DNA of 50,978 nt from Gammaproteobacteria bacterium. Lineage in GTDB: Bacteria > Pseudomonadota > Gammaproteobacteria > SG8-11. Below, in pieces: positions 35,537 to 45,180 of this stretch. The translations under genes were made by a program, and so were the position numbers. Location: the NCBI GenBank assembly GCA_024641505.1, contig JAHECY010000017.1, positions 1-50,978 of the forward strand. Direction: 5' to 3'. Under the pieces are notes generated by a model. That model saw nothing but the letters and a program-made list of their open reading frames with translations. It had not been told where the DNA came from and ran no database searches. The stretch's first letter is position 1, and each line of letters begins with the position of its first letter.

Positions 35537-36943
35537 TCAGGCTAATTCCCCGCCCTTCGCTTGATCCTGGAAATTTTCGGGCGCGATATCGTGCGTCAGG
35601 CGGAACACCCCCTCCACCACATGACGCGTGAGCTGGATTTCAACCATCAGCGTCTGATTGGGTTCAAAATAGCGTTTGAGATTCGCGAAGGTGCCCCGAT
35701 GCTCGGCCACCGAATAATAACTGAAGCCTGACGCGGGGCGCGCCGCGACCTTAAAGCCGAACTTGCCGCTGATCGCAGGCTTTGCGAACCAGTCAGCCAT
35801 GACATCGTAATCGATATAATAGGTCAGCTTCCCGAGATTGGTTTTATTACGTTGACGATCGACGAAAAATCCGGGAGGTAAATGATTCTCATTGTAAGAC
35901 GGCCCGGCGGTAAAAATAACATCATAATCAACCAGCCTGTTGTCACGATCGTCGAAGATATTGAAAATCAACATGCAATAACGCCGGGTGACGAATTTGC
36001 GCTCAAAAAGAAAAGAATCCCGGGTGTATATCTCGCGCTCATTCTGTTGTGTTTGCTGCGTCTGCTCACCAAGCTCCTTCAGCACCGTGCGGTAAGACGC
36101 TGCGCTGCGCACCTCAAGACAACGCGATATCCAGCGCACCGCAGGATGGGAAGCATCATTGTGCGACTGCACGCTGCGCATGATACCCATGGCCTCCCCG
36201 GAATGAGCACAGCCGGGAAGAATACCAAAAGCAAAGTTTTCGGTGCGCCCTTCCTTGACCAGCTTGAATCTGCCGTTTTGTTGCGAGAGCCGGATCATGC
36301 CGTAGTTCATGTTCGCCGCGGCCGCCCGTACCACACCGTCGGAACCCACTTCCCCCGAGTATGAATTCAAGTGATCGTAGAAACCGCGATCAATTGATTG
36401 GCCGGTAAGAACATATACGTAAAGCCCGGCATCCAGGCATCGATAGTCAAACCACGACTGGTTCAACGCCCAACCATGATCGCTGCCCAACTCGAGCCAG
36501 TCAAGCACCCCCGCGCCAGGCTGCACACCGTCCAGGAAAAACTTCATTCTCGAAAGACGCCCCTTCCCGAGTTGCGCCAGGGCGGAGCCATGATTCGCCG
36601 GCGCCAGCATCACCAGGTGTTGCAACGGACACTGATCCAGATTTTTCTTGAAGTAAACATCTATCCATTGACGAACGACGAGTGCGCCCGCGGAATGCGC
36701 AATACAGGCAAAGCGTTCACCCGGCGCCAGCCGCGGCAGAATTTCAGTATTGACGGCACGCTGCATGGCGCGCGCGATATCATCGACATTCACCTCATCC
36801 GCGAAACTGACGTACTTGCCAAGATAGAGGTGCTCCACTGTGACGCGCAACTTTGGCGCAGCATTTGTCGCCAGCGCTGCGGGTAAGGCACCATAGGCGT
36901 CGGTACTGGTTACGCTCCACCCGTGAATAAATACGATCAGCAT
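35537..36943 (-). CDS. Alpha/beta-fold esterase/lipase with extra C-terminal domain
   Basis: A 468-residue protein. The N-terminal half is an alpha/beta hydrolase: oxyanion strand Val-Phe-Ile-His-Gly-Trp and nucleophile elbow Ala-His-Ser-Ala-Gly (Ser84), with Pro-Ala-Asn-His-Gly-Ser-Ala-Leu, a segment common in lipase-like enzymes. From about residue 300 a second, beta-rich domain follows, containing Phe-Asn-Ile-Phe-Asp-Asp-Arg-Asp and a run of short strands; I do not recognise it. There is no signal peptide or lipobox. It could be a phospholipase acting on internal or secreted membranes; no type VI secretion genes are nearby. AAGGA lies six bases before the ATG. Confidence 0.8.
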   Translation of the reverse strand: MLIVFIHGWSVTSTDAYGALPAALATNAAPKLRVTVEHLYLGKYVSFADEVNVDDIARAMQRAVNTEILPRLAPGERFACIAHSAGALVVRQWIDVYFKKNLDQCPLQHLVMLAPANHGSALAQLGKGRLSRMKFFLDGVQPGAGVLDWLELGSDHGWALNQSWFDYRCLDAGLYVYVLTGQSIDRGFYDHLNSYSGEVGSDGVVRAAAANMNYGMIRLSQQNGRFKLVKEGRTENFAFGILPGCAHSGEAMGIMRSVQSHNDASHPAVRWISRCLEVRSAASYRTVLKELGEQTQQTQQNEREIYTRDSFLFERKFVTRRYCMLIFNIFDDRDNRLVDYDVIFTAGPSYNENHLPPGFFVDRQRNKTNLGKLTYYIDYDVMADWFAKPAISGKFGFKVAARPASGFSYYSVAEHRGTFANLKRYFEPNQTLMVEIQLTRHVVEGVFRLTHDIAPENFQDQAKGGELA

Positions 36944-37122
36944 AATGAGTCCTTAACTGCCATATCCCTGAACCGCAAGCGCGGCGCACGGCGTGGAAAT
37001 GGCGTGGTGCCTGCTGACTCGGCCAGCGCCAAGTGGCCGGCACACTCGCCACCAGGGCCGCGTGTTCGAGTTGTCAAATTATAGTGGATATCCTATCATG
37101 CTTGAAAAACAGGGATAAGCGT

Positions 37123-39861
37123 ATGTCGCCACTAGGGGTTTTGTTCGCCGTGGTTTTTGGCATGTTTGCGGCCGCGGTGGAAGGAGAAGGGATTGCACTG
37201 CTGGGACTGGTTCTGGGTTACAGTTTTGGCGCGTTGTTGCAGTTGCAATCCAGGGTAAAACGACTCGAACACCAATTGGCGCAATCAGCCTTGCTGCAAA
37301 CCGCCGCACCCGGACCGGCGCCGCGCACATCGGGCGCAGCACCCGCTGCCGCCCCCCCCACCTTACCCGCGCGCCCATCGGCACCGGACCCGATCGCCAA
37401 CCTTCAGTTGTGGACTACTGAACCGAGGCAGTCACATCGGCCGGCTGCAGCCGTCGCCGGTGCGCCACGCGCTGCCGGGCTCGACAGTCCCGCCATGGAA
37501 CGGCCATCAGAGACCGTGTTGTTCGACAAGCTGGCGGGATACGTGAAATCTTTTTTTACCGACGGCAATGTTGTGGTCAAGGTTGGCCTGCTGGTGCTGT
37601 TCATCGGCGTCGGCTTTCTCATCAAGTACGCCGCCGAGCATGACCTGCTGCCCATCGAACTGCGCGCCGCCGTCATCGGCCTGGCGGGTATCGCACTGCT
37701 GGTCGTCGGCTGGCGTTTGCGACACGACAAAGGTATTTACGCATTGCTGCTGCAGGGCGGTGGCGTGGGTGTCATGTATGTCAACGTGTTCGGCGCCGCC
37801 AAGCTTTATCAGCTGATACCGGCAAGCGCGGCACTGGTCATCATGGTGGCATTGGTGGCGTTGTCAGGTGTGCTTGCCGTGTTGCAGAACGCGAAATACC
37901 TGGCATTTTACGGCGCCGCGGGCGGCTTTCTCGCGCCGATTCTGGCGTCGACCGGCTCTGGCAGTCACGTGATGCTGTTCAGCTACTATGCATTGTTGAA
38001 CCTTGGCATCGTCGGCATCGCCTGGTTTCGCTCATGGCGTGAATTGAATCTGCTGGGCTTCGTCTTTACCTTCGCCATCGGCATGCTGTGGGGCGCGAAA
38101 TACTATCAGCCGGCATACTTTGCCAGCGTGGAGCCGTTCCTCATCGTGTTTTTCGTGTTCTTTGTCACGATCGCGATACTGTTCGCGTTGCGGCAACCGC
38201 CGCAACTCAAGGGCTATGTCGACAGCTCCCTGGTGTTCGGCGTGCCGATCATCGCCTTCGGTTTACAAGCCGCTCTGGTCAAGGACACCGAGTATGGACT
38301 GGCCTTCAGCGCCTTGGGGATGAGCGCCTTTTATGTCGCATTGGCGTCGGCGCTATGGCGGCGCCAACTGGAGGGCATGCGCTTGCTGACCGAGGCCTTT
38401 CTCGCCATGGGCGTGGTATTCGGTACCCTGGCAATCCCGCTGGCGATGGACGGACGCTGGACATCGGTGGCCTGGGCGCTGGAGGGTGCCGCCATCGTCT
38501 GGGTCGGAGTACGGCAGCAACGCGTTCTGGCCCGCGCTTTCGGCGTGCTATTGCAGGCGGGATCCGGGCTGTTCTTTTTCCAGGACCTGCATCTGGCCGT
38601 CAGTACCGTGCCCATATTGAATGGCAGCTATATCGGCGCACTGCTGGTAAGCCTCGCCGGTCTGTTTAGCAGCTACTATCTGTACCAACACACGGACCAA
38701 TTGCGACCCTGGGAACGGCCCGCCCACCTCCCGCTATTGCTGTGGGGGCTGTGCTGGTGGTTCGGCGCGGGCTTGCATGAAATCGACGAACATACTGTCG
38801 GCGATATACTGGCCATCAGCTGGACCTCCATGTTCATCAGCGGCAGTCTGCTGTTGGCGCGCTATCTGGAACGCCGATTGTCCTGGCCCATGCTGCGCTA
38901 CCCCATTTTCGGGCAACTTTATGCCATGCTGGCGCTGCTGGGCCTATCGATGGTTATCGGCATCCAACATCCCCTGGCCGATTTTGGCTGGCTGGCCTGG
39001 CCACTGGCGATTGGCACCCTCTATTACATGCTTTACTACTATCGCGACGGGGTACGATCCAGCGTATTGCAATGGCAACACATCATCGGCTTCTGGTTTC
39101 TGGTGGTGTTCGTCTCCTGGGAGGCGTCATGGTGGGCCGGTGAACACATCGGCGGCAACGCCTGGCGCGATGCTACGTATGGCCTGGTACCGGCACTCAT
39201 CATGCTTGCTCTGCTGCGCAGAGGGCGCGCCTTACGCTGGCCGGTGGCCGCTCATTTTGACTGGTATGCGGGCTACGCGGCGCTACCGGTCATGGCATTG
39301 CTGGGCCTGTTTGCGTTTGCCACCGGCACCTGGCATGAAGGCAATCCCTGGCCGGTCACCTACATACCGTTCGCCAATCCGGTGGACATCGTCGTCGGTC
39401 TGATCATGTACCTGACCCTGCTCTGGCGTCACCAACTGCGGCAAGGTCTGATCCCCATGGGCCCATGGCCGCAACCGCGCCAGGTCGGCTATGCCAGCGC
39501 CGTCATCGGTTTTTTCTGGCTCAATGGCATCATCGCGCGCAGCGTACACCACTGGTTCGGTATCCCCCACGATCTTAGCGCGCTTACGGATTCGGTGATT
39601 TTCCAGGCGAGCATTTCGGTAGCCTGGACGCTGACCTCCTTGAGCGTGATGTTCGTCGCCAGTCGCAGGGCCAGACGGGAATCGTGGTTCGTTGGTCTGG
39701 GGCTGTTTGCGGTGGTGGTGGCAAAACTCTTTGTGGTCGACATTTCACAGGAGAATGAATTGGTCATGATAATGTCTCTGATCATCGTCGCGGTACTGGC
39801 CATCGTCTTCGGCTATTACCTGTCGCCCTTACCACCGCGCAGCAAAAAGGAACCGGCATGA
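37123..39861 (+). CDS. DUF2339 family multi-span membrane protein
   Basis: A 912-residue inner-membrane protein. After an N-terminal span and a coiled segment (Leu-Gln-Ser-Arg-Val-Lys-Arg-Leu-Glu-His) comes a Pro/Ala-rich linker of about 100 residues, then more than twenty hydrophobic segments to the C terminus. The Val-Lys-Val-Gly-x-Leu-Val-Leu-Phe-Ile-Gly-Val-Gly-Phe-Leu segment is characteristic of the DUF2339 family. The function is unknown. The ATG at 37123 has AGGG upstream and gives a membrane-type N terminus; the frame extends to 37033. The stop overlaps the DUF3999 start by four bases (ATGA), so the two are translationally coupled. Confidence 0.88.
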   Translation: MSPLGVLFAVVFGMFAAAVEGEGIALLGLVLGYSFGALLQLQSRVKRLEHQLAQSALLQTAAPGPAPRTSGAAPAAAPPTLPARPSAPDPIANLQLWTTEPRQSHRPAAAVAGAPRAAGLDSPAMERPSETVLFDKLAGYVKSFFTDGNVVVKVGLLVLFIGVGFLIKYAAEHDLLPIELRAAVIGLAGIALLVVGWRLRHDKGIYALLLQGGGVGVMYVNVFGAAKLYQLIPASAALVIMVALVALSGVLAVLQNAKYLAFYGAAGGFLAPILASTGSGSHVMLFSYYALLNLGIVGIAWFRSWRELNLLGFVFTFAIGMLWGAKYYQPAYFASVEPFLIVFFVFFVTIAILFALRQPPQLKGYVDSSLVFGVPIIAFGLQAALVKDTEYGLAFSALGMSAFYVALASALWRRQLEGMRLLTEAFLAMGVVFGTLAIPLAMDGRWTSVAWALEGAAIVWVGVRQQRVLARAFGVLLQAGSGLFFFQDLHLAVSTVPILNGSYIGALLVSLAGLFSSYYLYQHTDQLRPWERPAHLPLLLWGLCWWFGAGLHEIDEHTVGDILAISWTSMFISGSLLLARYLERRLSWPMLRYPIFGQLYAMLALLGLSMVIGIQHPLADFGWLAWPLAIGTLYYMLYYYRDGVRSSVLQWQHIIGFWFLVVFVSWEASWWAGEHIGGNAWRDATYGLVPALIMLALLRRGRALRWPVAAHFDWYAGYAALPVMALLGLFAFATGTWHEGNPWPVTYIPFANPVDIVVGLIMYLTLLWRHQLRQGLIPMGPWPQPRQVGYASAVIGFFWLNGIIARSVHHWFGIPHDLSALTDSVIFQASISVAWTLTSLSVMFVASRRARRESWFVGLGLFAVVVAKLFVVDISQENELVMIMSLIIVAVLAIVFGYYLSPLPPRSKKEPA

Positions 39862-41219
39862 AACCCTGGAGCTTACTACTCTGTTGCCTGCCGATAGCAC
39901 CATCGGCACATGCCATCGACAAAGCCGATTTCGCCTTTGGCTACACGCTGCAAGTGGCGGGTGACGGCGCGATTTACGCTGTGGACTTGTCAGCGGACAT
40001 CTATCGCGGCCTGGTCCGATCCGACCGCGGCGATTTACGGGTATTCAACAGTGCCGGTGTTACCGTGCCCCACTACATCAGGCGAGCCGAACATCGCAGC
40101 AAGCAGCAGGTGCCCGACGTCAACGTGCCCTTGTTTCCGCTCTATGAGGCGTCCGGCGCGGCGGTCACGGCGGATGGTCTAAATGTGCACATCGCCACCG
40201 ACGCCAAAGGCGCCGTCGTCGACATTAAATACGCCAACGGCGCGCCCGACCAGCAGCATCTCAGAGCCTATTTGCTCGACGCCAGTCAGCTTGAGCATCC
40301 GCCAAACGTGCTGTTGCTGCACTGGCCCGAAGCAACAGCGGATTTCGTCGCGACCTTACAAGTTGAGCACAGCAACGATCTGTCGGTGTGGCGCAGCCTG
40401 GTCAACGCCGGCACCTTGAGCAACCTGCATTACGCCGGACACACCCTGGTCCAACAGCGCATCGAGCTGCCGACCACCGACTACAAATACCTGCGCTTGC
40501 GCTGGCAGGGCAATCAGGCTATTGAATTAAACCAGGTAATTGCACAGTTCCCGGAACACCTGCAAGCGCAAGAGCGCCAATGGACCAATGTTGACGCTAC
40601 CCGCAGCGGCCAGGAGCAAGGTTACTACTACTTCGCCACCGGCGCCGTATTACCCGTGGATCGTTTGAACATTGCCCTACCGCAACGCAACACTCTGGCT
40701 CAAGTGCGGATCGAGTCCGCCGCTTCGGACCAGGGTCCATGGCAACGTCGTTATGACGGATTGGTGTACGATTTGCAGTTTGCCGACCAGCGGCTGATGA
40801 CCCCGGATATCCTGCTCGACGCTACTACCCACGGTCACTGGCGTCTGCGGTTTACCTCTGCAGAAGGACAACCGACTGCCCCGCCGCAACTGCGGTTGGG
40901 CTGGATTGCAGAACAATTATTGTTCGTGGCGCAGGGCATACCGCCGTTCGTGCTGGCATACGGCAGTGGGCGCGTCACCAGCGTCGACACGCCGTTACCC
41001 ATGCTGCTGCGTATGGCGGAGGGCGCGCCGGATCAACTGGTGCAGCAGGCGCACCTGGGGCAACGCATGGCATTGGGCGACGCCAGCAACCTGCAACCCG
41101 TCACGCCGCCCACGGACTGGAAGCGTTATGGTTTGTGGAGCATTCTGGCGCTGGGTGTGATATTACTCGCCTGGATGGCGCTGCGCTTGTATCGCGAGAT
41201 GGAACCGCAGCAACCCTAG
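39858..41219 (+). CDS. DUF3999 family periplasmic, membrane-anchored protein
   Basis: A 453-residue protein with a signal peptide ending Ala-His-Ala, a large beta-rich periplasmic part, and one C-terminal membrane span (Ile-Leu-Ala-Leu-Gly-Val-Ile-Leu-Leu-Ala-Trp) with a short basic cytoplasmic tail. The DUF3999 family regularly occurs beside DUF2339, and the four-base overlap here supports a complex between the two. The Tyr-Leu-Arg-Leu-Arg-Trp segment looks like a jelly-roll or galactose-binding-like fold, so carbohydrate or envelope binding is a reasonable guess only. Confidence 0.85.
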   Translation: MKPWSLLLCCLPIAPSAHAIDKADFAFGYTLQVAGDGAIYAVDLSADIYRGLVRSDRGDLRVFNSAGVTVPHYIRRAEHRSKQQVPDVNVPLFPLYEASGAAVTADGLNVHIATDAKGAVVDIKYANGAPDQQHLRAYLLDASQLEHPPNVLLLHWPEATADFVATLQVEHSNDLSVWRSLVNAGTLSNLHYAGHTLVQQRIELPTTDYKYLRLRWQGNQAIELNQVIAQFPEHLQAQERQWTNVDATRSGQEQGYYYFATGAVLPVDRLNIALPQRNTLAQVRIESAASDQGPWQRRYDGLVYDLQFADQRLMTPDILLDATTHGHWRLRFTSAEGQPTAPPQLRLGWIAEQLLFVAQGIPPFVLAYGSGRVTSVDTPLPMLLRMAEGAPDQLVQQAHLGQRMALGDASNLQPVTPPTDWKRYGLWSILALGVILLAWMALRLYREMEPQQP

Positions 41220-41246
41220 ACACGCGTTGTTAGCGTTGCTACCAGG

Positions 41247-42989
41247 CTATTGCTGCGCGTTCAACAAACTCAACGCCGCTTCCCGCGCCTCCGGAATACC
41301 GGCGAAGAAATCCAGGTGTCCCGGTTCGCGGCGCATACCGGCGCGCAACAATTTGCGATAGATAGGGGCGTTGAGACCCGCCATGATGACGGCAATATGG
41401 ACTTTGTTGAGTTTTTTCACGGACGAATCCAGGGCCACGATGCCGGTCATATCCAATACCGGCACATCGGTCATGTCGATAATCACGACCCGCACTTTGG
41501 TGTTGACGCGCTGCAGGACACTCATGGCCTTTTCCGCCGCGCCGAAGAATAAGGGACCGTTAATATCGTACACCGCAATCTGCTCCGGAAGATTCTGCAA
41601 ATGCGCGTGGTGCTCGCCGTTCAGCAACGTAGTGTGAGTCAACTCCACCATACGTCTGATAAAAAGCAGCGAAGCCAAGCCAACGCCCACCGCCACGGCA
41701 ACCACCATATCGATCATAACCGTCAAGCCGAAACAGGCAAGCAGCACCAGCACGTCACTGCGCGGCGCGACGCGCACGATATTGACAAAATGCCGCGCTT
41801 CGCTCATGTTCCATGCCACCATGATCAGCAGCGCCGCCAACGACGCCATCGGCAGATAACCGAGCACGTTCGCGAAACTGATTACCGCCAGCAGCACCAC
41901 CACACCATGGATCACGGCGGCCAACGGTGATACGGCGCCGGCGCGGATATTGGTGGCGGTACGCGCGATGGCGCCGGTAGCGGTGATACCGCCGAAAAAG
42001 GGCGCCACGATATTACCGATCCCCTGGCCCACCAACTCGGCGTTGGGATTGTGTTTGCCACCGGTCATGCCGTCGGCGACCACGGCGCACAACAAAGACT
42101 CGATCGCGCCCAGCAGCGCCACGGTGAACGCCGCCGGCAGCAAAGTACGGATCAGGTCATAGGACAGACCGATGGGGGCACCCGTGGCATCGGGCATTTG
42201 CCATGGCCACAGCCATATCGGCGCGATTCCGGGGATGCCGCTACCGGTGACGCCACCCACACTATAGGAAAAACGCGACGCGATGGTCGCCACCTCAAAA
42301 CCGGGAATCCAGCGCGTGCCGAGCCATGCGCACAACGCGCCACATAGAATCGCGACCAAATGTCCGGGAATGCGCGGCTTCAGTTTCTGCCACAGTATCA
42401 ACACCGCCAGCGTCACGCCCCCGACCGCAACATCCTGCCATCGCGTCGTTGGCAGGGCTGCGACGATCGCCAGCACCTTGTCGGTAAAATGCTCGGGCAT
42501 GACCCCGGCTTGCAAACCCAGCAAGTCCTTCAGTTGCAGCACGGCGATAACCACGGCAATGCCGGCGGTGAAACCGGTGGTCACCGGATACGGAATATAT
42601 TCGATGAGCCGCCCCAACCTGCCCAGACCGAGAGCCAGCAACATGAGTCCCGACATGATCGTCGTCAACAACAGACCGCCCAGTCCATATTGGTGCGTAA
42701 TCGGTAACAGGATCACCACGAACGCCGCGGTCGGGCCGGAAATACTGTAACGCGCACCGCCAGTCAACGCGATGACGATACCGGCAACGATGGAGGTATA
42801 TAATCCGTATTGCGGTGCGACGCCGCTGGCAATGGCCAGCGCCATGGCCAACGGTACGGCAACGACGCCCACGGTGACTCCCGCCAGCAGGTCCGCGCGC
42901 AAATCCGCGAACCGATAGGAGACGAACAGTGTTTCACGAAGCGCGGTCGCCCATAGGCGTGAAGTTGATTTCTCATCCGGCACGGACAT
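41247..42989 (-). CDS. SulP family anion transporter with STAS domain
   Basis: A 580-residue inner-membrane protein. The SulP core has about 14 membrane segments, including Ala-Gly-Val-Thr-Val-Gly-Val-Val-Ala-Val-Pro-Leu-Ala-Met-Ala near the start and Ser-Gly-Pro-Thr-Ala-Ala-Phe. A C-terminal STAS domain (about 450-575) follows, with Val-Leu-Asp-Met-Thr-Gly at the loop that regulates transport. Relatives move sulfate, bicarbonate or C4-dicarboxylates (E. coli DauA), so the substrate is open. The ATG at 42989 is used; a TTG seven codons upstream is possible. Convergent with DUF3999. Confidence 0.92.
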   Translation of the reverse strand: MSVPDEKSTSRLWATALRETLFVSYRFADLRADLLAGVTVGVVAVPLAMALAIASGVAPQYGLYTSIVAGIVIALTGGARYSISGPTAAFVVILLPITHQYGLGGLLLTTIMSGLMLLALGLGRLGRLIEYIPYPVTTGFTAGIAVVIAVLQLKDLLGLQAGVMPEHFTDKVLAIVAALPTTRWQDVAVGGVTLAVLILWQKLKPRIPGHLVAILCGALCAWLGTRWIPGFEVATIASRFSYSVGGVTGSGIPGIAPIWLWPWQMPDATGAPIGLSYDLIRTLLPAAFTVALLGAIESLLCAVVADGMTGGKHNPNAELVGQGIGNIVAPFFGGITATGAIARTATNIRAGAVSPLAAVIHGVVVLLAVISFANVLGYLPMASLAALLIMVAWNMSEARHFVNIVRVAPRSDVLVLLACFGLTVMIDMVVAVAVGVGLASLLFIRRMVELTHTTLLNGEHHAHLQNLPEQIAVYDINGPLFFGAAEKAMSVLQRVNTKVRVVIIDMTDVPVLDMTGIVALDSSVKKLNKVHIAVIMAGLNAPIYRKLLRAGMRREPGHLDFFAGIPEAREAALSLLNAQQ

Positions 42990-43071
42990 GGGTATTTGCT
43001 CGCTGAACAATCAAACTCAACATGGAATCCGCCGTGTGCACCAAGCTACCGCTGGCTCGTAATGGCGACCT

Positions 43072-44043
43072 TCAAAACGGTACAATTATACCCAAACTAA
43101 GCGCGTGTGAGCGCCATTGCACGCTGTTCAACGGCTGGGAGACGGGATCATCGTGGGAAAGAAAAAACCGGGTATAGCCCTGTCCGGTCTCCCAATACTG
43201 CTGGTCATAACGCAACAGCAAGCGCATGAAAGCAACATCGTAACTGGCGCCCAGCGACAACACATGGCCGATACCGTTGGCCCTCTGCTCATAACTTTTG
43301 GGATGCTCAAACGCGTTGATCAGATTCCAGTTGGCGTAACCGTAGTAACCTACATAGTGGTATTCATAAGAGGCATTGAAACCGAGGCGTGATAACGCCT
43401 GTACCTGCACATTACCGCCAATCCAACGTCCCGACCAACGGGCACGGTAGGTACTGTTCAAACCGCTGAATGATCCGACGCCCGGCGGCGGACCGCTCAG
43501 ATCCGGTGGCATGTTGCCGGGCTCGGAAACCGCCTGCCGGCCATTGGTCATACGCCATTTCTGTTCATGATGGGAAATGCCGGCGCGCGGCACAAAACGC
43601 CAGGGACCGATTTCCAGGCGGGAAAAATGCCATCCGGCGCCAAGCGACAGGTCCCGGGTCAAATCACCCTCGGTGTCATTATAAGAACGGGAGAATTCCC
43701 GGGTGCGATCATTACCGCCATAATCGGAATCCTGGCCTTCACCGTCACGCACCTCGCCCTGTTGATAGGATGCCACCACCGATACCCGGCGATACCGGAC
43801 CGAACCCTGCCACCGCAGGTCATCGATCTGGACTCGGCGCCACGTCAACTCGGAAAGGATATTGGGATCGAAACCGGGACCGGCGAGACTCCAGCGCATA
43901 TTGTCCTGACGCTGGCTTTTGGTTATACCAGTTTCAAACTGCGGGACATCCGGCTCTTGAGCCAGAACCGGCGTAACCGCAGTCAGCAGCAGAACGGCAC
44001 AGACGCAACTCCGTGGTACGCCCCGGATGCCGGCTGCCATCAT
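43072..44043 (-). CDS. Outer-membrane beta-barrel protein, unknown function
   Basis: A 323-residue protein with a signal peptide cut after Val-Leu-Ala, then alternating aromatic strands such as Gly-Ser-Val-Arg-Tyr-Arg-Arg-Val-Ser-Val-Val-Ala-Ser-Tyr and Tyr-Glu-Tyr-His-Tyr-Val-Gly-Tyr-Tyr-Gly-Tyr, and a C-terminal Phe. It looks like a 10- to 12-strand barrel, perhaps omptin-like in size, but I cannot place it in a named family. Its ATG overlaps the djlA stop by one base (TGATG), so the two are coupled, which is unusual for a barrel and a cytoplasmic-side co-chaperone. Confidence 0.75.
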   Translation of the reverse strand: MMAAGIRGVPRSCVCAVLLLTAVTPVLAQEPDVPQFETGITKSQRQDNMRWSLAGPGFDPNILSELTWRRVQIDDLRWQGSVRYRRVSVVASYQQGEVRDGEGQDSDYGGNDRTREFSRSYNDTEGDLTRDLSLGAGWHFSRLEIGPWRFVPRAGISHHEQKWRMTNGRQAVSEPGNMPPDLSGPPPGVGSFSGLNSTYRARWSGRWIGGNVQVQALSRLGFNASYEYHYVGYYGYANWNLINAFEHPKSYEQRANGIGHVLSLGASYDVAFMRLLLRYDQQYWETGQGYTRFFLSHDDPVSQPLNSVQWRSHALSLGIIVPF

Positions 44044-45008
44044 CAGAAGTTACGGTATTCCCGCAGCACCTCATAAGCACTGCGTATCTCCGTGGTTTTC
44101 TCCGACGCCAGGCGCACCATTTCCTCCGGCAGCCCCTTGGCGACCAGCTTGTCGGGATGATGTTGGCTAAGCAGACGTCGGTATGCTTTTTGAATATCGG
44201 CATCCGCGATATGCGAGGACAAGCCCAGAATCGCATAGGCTTCATCGACGGACATGGTCTTACGCTGTGTGCCACCGGACCTGGCGACGCTTTCTCCGGC
44301 AACATTGAGATTGTGCTGGGCGCGTACCATGTTATCGATACGGCCGAATTCGCGACGATTGAATCCCAGGCGTTTGCTGATATCCAGCAACGCGTCCTTC
44401 TCATGGCGGTTCAATTCACCATCGGCATAGGCACCATGCAGCTGGCCTTCAAGAAACACGCGCAGCAGATTGCTGTTATTGCGACACTCGCGCTTGAGCT
44501 GTTTGATCACCGGCACCAGCGGAAAATCCGGTAACCGGCCCTGACCGAAAATGCGTTCCGCCACGTCTTTCTGCTCATCGGTCAACGACATGCGCTCCAT
44601 CAACGCCTTCATGATCCGATACTCATCGTCATTGATCTCGCCGTCAATGGCGGCTACGTGCCCCATAACCGAGAAAGTCGCGGTAAAAAACGCCGTTTGC
44701 GCCCGCGCCTGCACCGGTTTACTGTCTACTTTAGCGATTCTGGTACGCGATCTGTCAGGTACCTCAACCTGGACCTGATCATAGGTATCCGTCTCATCGA
44801 AGATACCGCCGCCCGCCGCCAGACTTTCCATATTGGCAGTCGGAATGACATCATTGCCCGTGACAAATTGCGCGGTCAAACCATGCACACGGTTATTGCG
44901 CAATGTCCGATCGACATTGTGCCCAAGCGCCATGCCCAGCAGCCCCCCGATCGGCCCACCGATCACATAGCCCAGGGTACTGCCAAAAATTTTTCCCCAC
45001 CAGTTCAT
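44043..45008 (-). CDS. djlA: DnaJ-like membrane co-chaperone DjlA
   Basis: A 321-residue protein. An N-terminal glycine-rich membrane segment (Gly-Tyr-Val-Ile-Gly-Gly-Pro-Ile-Gly-Gly-Leu-Leu-Gly) is followed by a TerB-like helical domain (about 105-215, with Asp-Gly-Glu-Ile-Asn-Asp-Asp-Glu) and a C-terminal J domain with His-Pro-Asp in His-His-Pro-Asp-Lys. This is the DjlA layout; it stimulates DnaK from the inner membrane and influences envelope stress and capsule signalling in E. coli. The ATG at 45008 is used, with TTG at 45014 as alternative. The gene overlaps the barrel gene by one base. Confidence 0.93.
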   Translation of the reverse strand: MNWWGKIFGSTLGYVIGGPIGGLLGMALGHNVDRTLRNNRVHGLTAQFVTGNDVIPTANMESLAAGGGIFDETDTYDQVQVEVPDRSRTRIAKVDSKPVQARAQTAFFTATFSVMGHVAAIDGEINDDEYRIMKALMERMSLTDEQKDVAERIFGQGRLPDFPLVPVIKQLKRECRNNSNLLRVFLEGQLHGAYADGELNRHEKDALLDISKRLGFNRREFGRIDNMVRAQHNLNVAGESVARSGGTQRKTMSVDEAYAILGLSSHIADADIQKAYRRLLSQHHPDKLVAKGLPEEMVRLASEKTTEIRSAYEVLREYRNF

Positions 45009-45180
45009 AGTCAAATCCGATGTCTACCCAAGATTTTTACGCCGGCTCCTTGCCGCGCTGCCCATGGCATTGGCACTGTGCCCATACCGCAGAATCAATT
45101 ACATATTATTACCGTATAATTGCTAAAATGCCTGCCGAAATAAAATAATAATTCTATATAAACCTGCAGAACAAAACTGG

